Program-made: the position numbers and the translations under genes
Shown: one piece after another, positions 45,650 through 51,775 of the stretch
How the letters are laid out: each line of letters begins with the position of its first letter
How positions within the stretch are numbered: the first letter of the stretch is position 1
The notes under the pieces: model-generated
Told to the model about the DNA's origin: nothing
Database searches by the model: none
The model's input: the letters and a program-made list of their open reading frames with translations, nothing else
Origin: Methanoculleus chikugoensis
GTDB lineage: Archaea > Halobacteriota > Methanomicrobia > Methanomicrobiales > Methanoculleaceae
NCBI RefSeq assembly: GCF_900095385.1
Contig: NZ_FMID01000042.1
Coordinates: forward strand, 1-51,775
Length of the DNA stretch: 51,775 nucleotides
Direction of reading: 5' to 3'

Positions 45650-45756
45650 GCGTGAACTTTTGCGTGAGATTACCCCAGGCCGAAGAGACGAGGATTTTTC
45701 CGGACGGGGACGGAAAGTTGTAAAAAAGAGTTCTCCGGGGGGCCCCGGATAACCGC

Positions 45757-48174
45757 TCACTGGTATTCCGGGGGCTGGATCTCTTTCGGCAGCCCGCCCT
45801 TGAAGTGCTGCTGCACCTTCCCGTAGTACTGCCGCAGCCGCTCGTTCATCGTCGCGTGCACCTTCTCCCGTGCATTCTCAAAGTGCGACGGCTTCACGAC
45901 GGCGGCACCCTCCCGCATGGCGAGCATGGCCGCCTCCCGCGCGAGCGCCTCGAGGTCCGAGCCGACGAACCCCTCGGTCTCGGCTGCAACCTTCTTGATG
46001 AGCTGATCTCTCGCCGGATCGTCCAGGGTCATCTTCTGCTGCGTGAAGAGGTCGACGAGTTTCTTCCGCCGGACGTGGCTCACGAGCCCCTCGTCTTCGT
46101 TCGACGCAATCGCGGCGCGGTGCTCCTTCACGTCTTCGACGCTCACCTGACGGTTCGCTCCCACGGCGAGAACCAGGTCTTCAAGATCGTTCTCCGTGAG
46201 CCCCTCCGTCATCGCCACGAGGTCTTCCATCGTCGAGCCCTCGAGCGGCATGTAACTGGTGTGGATCGCGAGGATCTTCTGCCGGTCTTCCCGCCCGGGC
46301 TCGCCGATGTAGACGAGCCGGTCGAACCGCCCGGGCCGGAGCAGCGCCGGGTCGACCATGTCCGGCCGATTGGTCGCGCCCATCACCACCACACCCCGGA
46401 GTTCCTCGAGGCCGTCGATCTCGGTGAGAATCTGGTTTAGCACGCTCTCGGTGACGTGCGACTCGGTGCCGCCGCCCCGGGCCGGGGCAAGGGCGTCGAG
46501 TTCGTCGAAGAAGATGATGGACGGCGCCACCTGCCGGGCCTTCTTGAAGACCTCCCGAACAGCCCGCTCGCTCTCGCCGACCCACTTCGAGAGGAGCTGG
46601 GGGCCCTTGACCGGGACGAAGTTCGCCCCGCTCTCGCTCGCGACCGCCTTTGCAATCAGGGTCTTTCCCGTCCCCGGCGGGCCGTAGAGGAGAACGCCCT
46701 TCGGCGGTTCGATGCCGAGGTTCTCGAACTGCTCCCGCCGGGTGAGCGGATACTCCACCGCCTCGCGGATATCCTGCTTCGCCTCTTCGAGGCCCCCCAC
46801 ATCCTCCCAGGCAGTGTGGGGCACCTCGAGGAGGATCTCCCGCATGGCGCTCGGGCCCACATCGCGGAGAGCGTCACGGAAGTCCCTGGCCTGCACCTCC
46901 ATCTTCTCGAGGATCTCCGGCGGGATCTCGTCGGCTTCGAGATCGATCTCGGGGAGGTAGCGCCGCAGCGCCTTGATCGCCGCCTCGCGGGCGAGTGCGG
47001 CGAGATCCGCCCCAACGAATCCGTGGGTCTGCTGGGCGACGTCGGCGATCGCCACGTCGTCCGCGAGCGGCATACCGCGGGTGTGGATCTGGAGAACCTG
47101 GATCCGGTCGTCCTCCGAGGGCACCCCGATCTCGATCTCCCGGTCGAACCGCCCGGGACGGCGGAGAGCCGGGTCGATGGCGTCGAGCCGGTTCGTGGCC
47201 CCGATCACCACGACCTGGCCCCGTTCCTCGAGCCCGTCCATCATCGTCAGGAGCTGGGCGACCACCCGCCGCTCGACCTCCCCGGTCACCTCTTCACGCC
47301 GGGGGGCGATCGAGTCGAGCTCGTCGATGAAGATGATCGCAGGAGCGTGCTGCCGTGCATCCTCAAAGACCTCCCGGAGCCGCTGTTCGCTCTCGCCGTA
47401 GTACTTCGAGATCACCTCCGGCCCCGCGATCGAGATGAAGTGTGCTCCGCTCTCGCTCGCGACCGCCTTTGCGATCAGGGTCTTCCCGGTCCCCGGCGGG
47501 CCGTAGAGGAGAACGCCCTTCGGCGGCTCGATACCGAGCTTTCTGAAGATCTCCGGGTGGCGCATGGGCAGTTCGATCGTCTCCCGGACCCGCTGCAACT
47601 CGCCCTTCAGGCCACCGATATCCTCATAGCTGATCCTTTTGACGCCCTCGAATCCGGCCGCAGGCTTCTCGGAGAACTCGATCTTCGTGTTCTTGGTGAT
47701 GATCACGGCGTTCTCCGGCTCGACCACCACGGCCTTGAACGCGACGAGCTGGGGCTGCATGAACGGGAGCCCGGCCTGGATGGGGACGGAGTCGTTCTTC
47801 ACAACCGGAAAGTCGATCAGCTTGTTGACGACGCTGCCGTAGTTGATGGGGAGCTGTTTCGGGAGGTCTTCGGGCGGCGCAAGCACGACCCGTTTCGCCT
47901 CGGCCTCCTCGTCGAGCGTTCGTATCTTGACCCGGTCGCCGATGCTCGCACCGGTATTGAGCCGGGTAAAATTATCGATCCTGACTTTGCCCTGGTGCCA
48001 GTCGTTCACCATGGCGCGCCAGACCTTCGCTACGGTGCGACGCTTCCCTTCGATAGCAACGAGGTCTCCCGGGTTGAGCCTGAGCTGCAACATGGTATCA
48101 GGGTCAAGCCGTGCCTTGCCTGCCCCCTGATCCTCCGGATAAGCGCTATCTACCTTCAAGTATATCTCGGGCAT
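45757..48174 (-). CDS. CDC48/VCP-type AAA+ ATPase (VAT)
   Basis: 805 residues. N domain (double-psi barrel, LKVDSAYPEDQGAGKARLD, to about 185) followed by two AAA rings: D1 Walker A GPPGTGKT near 223 with IIFIDELDSIAPRREE, D2 Walker A near 503 with IIFFDELDALAPARGG. It unfolds proteins for the proteasome and other pathways. The C-terminus ends PPEYQ, close to the HbYX-like tail used to dock onto proteasomes. The gene is convergent to the peptidase across the repeat-rich stretch and divergent from larC. Confidence 0.96.
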   Translation of the reverse strand: MPEIYLKVDSAYPEDQGAGKARLDPDTMLQLRLNPGDLVAIEGKRRTVAKVWRAMVNDWHQGKVRIDNFTRLNTGASIGDRVKIRTLDEEAEAKRVVLAPPEDLPKQLPINYGSVVNKLIDFPVVKNDSVPIQAGLPFMQPQLVAFKAVVVEPENAVIITKNTKIEFSEKPAAGFEGVKRISYEDIGGLKGELQRVRETIELPMRHPEIFRKLGIEPPKGVLLYGPPGTGKTLIAKAVASESGAHFISIAGPEVISKYYGESEQRLREVFEDARQHAPAIIFIDELDSIAPRREEVTGEVERRVVAQLLTMMDGLEERGQVVVIGATNRLDAIDPALRRPGRFDREIEIGVPSEDDRIQVLQIHTRGMPLADDVAIADVAQQTHGFVGADLAALAREAAIKALRRYLPEIDLEADEIPPEILEKMEVQARDFRDALRDVGPSAMREILLEVPHTAWEDVGGLEEAKQDIREAVEYPLTRREQFENLGIEPPKGVLLYGPPGTGKTLIAKAVASESGANFVPVKGPQLLSKWVGESERAVREVFKKARQVAPSIIFFDELDALAPARGGGTESHVTESVLNQILTEIDGLEELRGVVVMGATNRPDMVDPALLRPGRFDRLVYIGEPGREDRQKILAIHTSYMPLEGSTMEDLVAMTEGLTENDLEDLVLAVGANRQVSVEDVKEHRAAIASNEDEGLVSHVRRKKLVDLFTQQKMTLDDPARDQLIKKVAAETEGFVGSDLEALAREAAMLAMREGAAVVKPSHFENAREKVHATMNERLRQYYGKVQQHFKGGLPKEIQPPEYQ

Positions 48175-48220
48175 TACCTCTAGTTCTTATATTTCGGGGA
48201 TTTATAAGTACTGGAGGCGC

Positions 48221-49414
48221 ATGAACGTACTTCTCTTCGATCCGTTCAACGGAGCCGCAGGCGACATGATCATCGGAACCCTTCTCGATCTGGGGGCCGA
48301 CGAAGGGCTTGTCCGGGCAGCCATGCGCTCAGTCGTCGGCGAACCGACAATAGAGCGGGTAGACCGTTCCGGCATCCGGGCCGTCCGGGTGAGAACGCAC
48401 GCCCCGGTCGATCACCGCACCCTCGAGGAGGTGCTCGACCGGGTGGCCGAAAGCGACGCTCCCGCCCCCGCCCGGGAGATGGCGCGACGGGTCTTCCTCC
48501 GGATACACCGGGCCGAGGAGAGTATCCACGGAGAGGGGGCGCACTTCCACGAGGTGGGTGCGGACGACGCGATCGCCGACGTGGTGGGAGCCTGCACCGC
48601 CCTTCACTCCCTCGCCCCCGGCGGTGTCGCCGTCCGCCCGGTCGCCCTCGGCCGGGGGTTTGCGGTCGGCGCCCACGGCACCTTCCCCGTCCCGGCTCCC
48701 GCGACGGTCGCAATCCTCGCCGGGTCGGATCTTCGAACTGTTCCCGGGGACGAGGAGCGGGAACTCTGCACCCCGACGGGGGCCGCCCTCCTCGCTGAGT
48801 TCTCGACCGTCCGGCCCGAAGACCTCGGACCGGTGGAGATCAGGGCGGTCGGCTACGGGGCGGGGAGCAGGAACCCGCAGGGAAGGCCGAACGTCCTCCG
48901 GTCGATGCTCGTCTCTACGAAAGAGGCTCCTGAAGGCGACCGGATCGACATCCTCGAGACGAACGTCGACGACGTCACCGGGGAGGCTCTCGCCTACACG
49001 ATCAACTGCCTGATGGAAGAAGGGGCACGGGACGCAAGCGCCATTCCCGTGATGATGAAGAAGGGGCGGAGCGGCCATCTCGTCCGGGTGATCTCTTCCC
49101 CCGACACGACCGACCGCCTCGTAGGGGTGATGGCGCGGGAACTCGGGACGCTCGGGATACGGTGCATCCCGATGGTGCACCGGGCCGTCGCGGAGCGGAC
49201 GATCGAGCCGGTCACGGTGACGATCCGGGGGAAGGAGACGACGATCGACGTGAAGTGCGGCTGGTGTGAGGGGAAGATCGTATCGTTCAAGGCGGAGTAC
49301 GAACAGGCGGCGGCGTGCGCACGGGAGACCGGACTCCCGTTCCGTGAGGTCGCCGGAACGGTCGAGGCGGCAGCACGCCGTCTCTTCGTCGAGCGGGGTG
49401 TGCTCGAACCATGA
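48221..49414 (+). CDS. larC: LarC-type nickel insertion protein
   Basis: 397 residues, DUF111 family. The start LLFDPFNGAAGDMIIGTLLDLGA, HFHEVGADDAIADVVG, VPAPATVAILAG, ELCTPTGAALLAEF and ETNVDDVTGEALAY are hallmark motifs. LarC puts nickel into the pyridinium-type nickel-pincer cofactor of lactate racemase-like enzymes. No LarB or LarE is seen here, so the apoenzyme is elsewhere or the role differs. ATGA overlap with radB downstream. Confidence 0.93.
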   Translation: MNVLLFDPFNGAAGDMIIGTLLDLGADEGLVRAAMRSVVGEPTIERVDRSGIRAVRVRTHAPVDHRTLEEVLDRVAESDAPAPAREMARRVFLRIHRAEESIHGEGAHFHEVGADDAIADVVGACTALHSLAPGGVAVRPVALGRGFAVGAHGTFPVPAPATVAILAGSDLRTVPGDEERELCTPTGAALLAEFSTVRPEDLGPVEIRAVGYGAGSRNPQGRPNVLRSMLVSTKEAPEGDRIDILETNVDDVTGEALAYTINCLMEEGARDASAIPVMMKKGRSGHLVRVISSPDTTDRLVGVMARELGTLGIRCIPMVHRAVAERTIEPVTVTIRGKETTIDVKCGWCEGKIVSFKAEYEQAAACARETGLPFREVAGTVEAAARRLFVERGVLEP

Positions 49415-50085
49415 AGACCGATCGGGTCGGCACGGGAAGCCAGGGCCTCGACGACCTGCTCGGCGGCGGGCTCGAACGGCGGGCGATCACCCAGATCTAC
49501 GGCGAGCCCGCGAGCGGCAAGAGCACCCTCTGCCTGATGGCGGCGGTGGCCTGCCTCCGGGCCGGGAACTCGGTCGTCTACATCGACACCGAAGGCTTCT
49601 CGGTGGAGCGCTTTACGCAGATCACCGGGGAGAACGCCGGGGCGCTCGCCGACCGGCTCTACCTCTTCGAACCGCTCGATTTCGCCCAGCAGGGGACGAT
49701 GATCGCCGATTCCGAAGGGCTGCTCAAGAACGGCCACGCCCCCGTGGGGCTGCTGGTGATGGACTCGGCCACCGCCCTCTACCGGACGGAACTCGATCTC
49801 GGGCGGGAGGCGATACGGAAACTCTCGCACCACATGATCAAACTCCTCGGGCTCGCAAAGAAGTACGACATCCCCGTCCTGATCACGAACCAGATCTATA
49901 TGGATGTGGAGCGCGAGCGGGTGGCGGGGCTCGGGGGAACGGCGCTCGAACATCTCTCGAAGGCCATCATACGGCTCGAAAAGAAGGATAGTGTCCGCCG
50001 GGCGATGCTCCGGAAGCACCGGTCCCGGCCGGAAGGGCTCTCGTTCGACTTCGTGATCACCGAAGACGGGATCAGAACGGTATAA
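49411..50085 (+). CDS. radB: DNA repair and recombination protein RadB
   Basis: 224 residues. RecA-fold core only, without the N-terminal HhH domain of RadA, which marks RadB. Walker A is GEPASGKST (31-39), Walker B VGLLVMDSATALYRTE, and ITNQIYMDV follows. RadB assists RadA in recombination. Its end overlaps the convergent dapF stop by 14 bases, a long overlap for two intact genes. Confidence 0.94.
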   Translation: MKTDRVGTGSQGLDDLLGGGLERRAITQIYGEPASGKSTLCLMAAVACLRAGNSVVYIDTEGFSVERFTQITGENAGALADRLYLFEPLDFAQQGTMIADSEGLLKNGHAPVGLLVMDSATALYRTELDLGREAIRKLSHHMIKLLGLAKKYDIPVLITNQIYMDVERERVAGLGGTALEHLSKAIIRLEKKDSVRRAMLRKHRSRPEGLSFDFVITEDGIRTV

Positions 50086-50890
50086 CGCCGGTAAAGACCG
50101 TCTCGGCGGGGCCTTCCATCGTGACGGTCTCGCCGAACCGGATCACGAGCGGACCGCCTTTTGTCTCGACCCGCACCGTGTCGCCGACTTTGCCGAGATG
50201 GCGGGCGACCGCGGCGGACGCCGTCGCGCCGGTCCCGCAACTCTCGGTCTCGCCCTCGACGCCGCGCTCGAACGTCCGGATCCGGATCGTGTCGTCGCCG
50301 GCCTCTTCGACGAAGTTGACGTTCGCGCCCTCAGGGAAGGAAGGGTGGTTCCTGATGGCCGGGCCGACAATGCCGATCTCGATTGCGCCGATCTCTTTCA
50401 CGAAGACGACCGCGTGGGGAACGCCGGTGTTCGCGGCATACACGGTGAAACCCCGGATCTCCTCTCTGTATTCGCCGTTCCCGACGGCCGGGATGCCGTT
50501 CCGCTCGAACGCGGGCTCAGGCATCGTGATCGTCGCGGTGAACTCGTCGTCGGCGTAGCCTGCCGAGACCTGGACGATCCCCGCCCCGGTCTCGACCGAG
50601 CAGGACTCTTTCACGTAGCCGGCATCGTAGGCGTACTTCGCGAGGCACCTGATACCGTTCCCGCACATCGCGGCCTCGCTCTCGTCGGGCTGGAAAAGCC
50701 GCATCTGGATCTCGGCCGCCTCGGACGCCTGGAGGAAGAGAATGCCGTCGGCGCCGATGCCGAACCTGCGGTCGCAGAAGAGCGCCGCAAACGCCCCCTT
50801 CATATCCTCGGGAATGACCTCGCCGTTGTGCTCATCGATCAGAACGAAGTCGTTGCCGTTTCCCTGCAGTTTGGTGAACGCGATCTCCAT
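50072..50890 (-). CDS. dapF: Diaminopimelate epimerase
   Basis: 272 residues. The two catalytic cysteines are Cys76 (AAMCGNGIRC) and Cys218 (ESCGTGA); the start FTKLQGNGNDFVLIDE is typical. Interconverts LL- and meso-diaminopimelate for lysine synthesis; in archaea it does not feed peptidoglycan. The stop overlaps radB by 14 bases. Confidence 0.96.
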   Translation of the reverse strand: MEIAFTKLQGNGNDFVLIDEHNGEVIPEDMKGAFAALFCDRRFGIGADGILFLQASEAAEIQMRLFQPDESEAAMCGNGIRCLAKYAYDAGYVKESCSVETGAGIVQVSAGYADDEFTATITMPEPAFERNGIPAVGNGEYREEIRGFTVYAANTGVPHAVVFVKEIGAIEIGIVGPAIRNHPSFPEGANVNFVEEAGDDTIRIRTFERGVEGETESCGTGATASAAVARHLGKVGDTVRVETKGGPLVIRFGETVTMEGPAETVFTGVIPF

Positions 50891-50977
50891 GGTGTAGCCT
50901 CTCCTGTAAATATGGGGGCGGCGGGTGATAAACCGTGTGGGGGTTGGGCGGGGACTCCGGCCCCGATCAGGGCCTCC

Positions 50978-51775
50978 TCACGCCGCACCCCAGAGACGTC
51001 TCCACCCCGACGAATCCATCCGGGGGCCGATGACCAGATCCGGCGGGGAGATGAATACCGTGAACTTCACCGGGATACTCTCGATTCCCATCTCCCGAGC
51101 CCGCTCATCGAGCATCGCATACACCGCCTCTATCGAGGAGACGTTCTCAGCCGGAGGGGGACCGTTCCAGATGCTCACCCGGAGATACCCGTCGATGTCG
51201 TAGCCGAACCCGATGAGGGATCCATTGGGGTAGAGGTAGTGTTCCCGTATCAGATTGTTCGTGGCGGCGGTGAAGGTTGAGAGCGGTATCCCGCCCCCGC
51301 CTTTCGAGACGGGGAGCCCTCCGAGCGTGACGGTGACGGGCTCCTGCCTGTTCAGGCCGGCTTTGAGGTCTTCTATCCCCGGTCCGGTGAAGACCGGTGG
51401 GATGGCTGGAGGTTCGCGGCGGATGCTCCCGGCTCCGGATCCCGGAGGCCTCCGGAGGGGTACAGAATTGTTGTAGCAGCCCCTGGATTAGAGAGGGCGA
51501 CGACCGCATCCGCTTGAGAACCGGGTTCTGTAAGCGGAGAGTCAATGTGCCCGGGTCCCGAGGCCCAATCCTCTGTCGGGAGATCTATCCCGCCGTGCAT
51601 CGAGTAGTTCAATTCATCCCTTGCCTGTTGCAGAAGGGGCGATACCCGCTTATCATCCGCCTCCGTCCATCCGTCAAGGTATGAAACTCGCGGCAGGCTA
51701 CGGATTGCCTCAGCAATCTCTTCTTCTGAGCACCCCTTACTTCGAAGTTCGCTGACGAACGAGGGAGATCGTTCC
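50978..51775 (-). pseudogene. Unknown gene, frameshifted and cut by right window edge
   Basis: Two frames join to one product. From the right edge, coding-like residues (FVSELRSKGCSEEEIAEAI, YLDGWTEADDKRVSPLLQQA, DELNYSMHGGIDLPTEDW) run in one frame until a stop at 51373. A second frame, open from about 51480 downward to the stop at 50978, continues (GIEDLKAGLNRQEPVTVTLG, YLYPNGSLIGFGYDIDGYLR, VSIWNGPPPAENVSSIEAVY). So one base has been gained or lost between about 51480 and 51370. Family unknown. It could be a sequencing error, a true pseudogene, or programmed frameshifting. Same strand as dapF, 87 bases upstream of it. Confidence 0.6.

Noticed and set aside
45425-45760. 111-codon minus-strand frame across the repeat stretch
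   Set aside because: It is translated from palindromic repeats (Arg/Ser-rich), not a protein gene.

Overview
The window is a piece of a high-GC euryarchaeal chromosome. Several genes point to a methanogen of the order Methanomicrobiales, probably close to Methanoculleus (an inference from gene content; no database was searched). These are a DNA polymerase D large subunit (DP2) carrying a mini-intein, CofD for coenzyme F420, PdaD, RadB, a two-ring CDC48 ATPase, the archaeal three-part glutamate synthase, the archaeal corrinoid-type methionine synthase, and the archaeal modified mevalonate pathway genes (AcnX-type phosphomevalonate dehydratase plus a UbiD-type decarboxylase). Many genes sit behind TATA boxes 22-33 nt from the start codon, the archaeal leaderless or short-leader arrangement.

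Layout. 1-0.84 kb: an AT-rich edge with a truncated AbiJ-type gene next to a tRNA-Leu(CAA). 0.9-10.2 kb: a long minus-strand block (PfpI, membrane HEAT protein, HEAT protein, PAS histidine kinase, receiver, stand-alone CheB domain, DP2 with intein). 10.3-14.6 kb: a P2A-type cation ATPase and an ArsB/NhaD transporter. 14.6-19.3 kb: two mini-HEAT genes, then glnA and two glutamate synthase genes, divergent around a GGAA-N6-TTCC site of the NrpR type. 19.3-23.5 kb: an HD hydrolase, ubiX, ubiD-like and AcnX operon for isoprenoid precursors.

23.5-29.7 kb is an AT-richer accessory island. It begins with a G-quadruplex-like tract and hairpins. It carries a zinc-ribbon Mrr-like nuclease with a C-terminal zinc-finger array, a small Cys-rich ORF, a restriction-modification pair preceded by a DUF2080 gene with an operator-like promoter, a gene-free stretch with palindromes, a 58-aa two-helix membrane protein and a Panacea/MazF-like toxin-antitoxin pair. 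No transposase or integrase was seen.

29.7-51.8 kb is core again: two tandem cofD paralogues, iscU/tusA with a decayed DsrE-family gene between them, a HEAT protein, pdaD, aspS, methionine synthase, a KaiC-like protein with a broken P-loop, an acyl-CoA synthetase, a six-gene feo iron-uptake region, an S41 peptidase, a 390-base intergenic stretch of serial mini-hairpins and inverted repeats, cdc48, larC-radB, dapF, and a frameshifted gene running off the right edge.

How it fits together: nitrogen assimilation (GS plus GOGAT) is probably under one shared operator; Fe-S assembly and iron uptake (IscU, TusA, Feo) support the Fe-S enzymes; F420 and isoprenoid genes serve methanogen cofactors and lipids. 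Five HEAT-repeat proteins in 52 kb suggest an expanded adaptor family. Best candidates for something undescribed: the zinc-array nuclease, the diverged cofD copy, the DUF2080-R-M unit, and the serial hairpin element at 45.4 kb.
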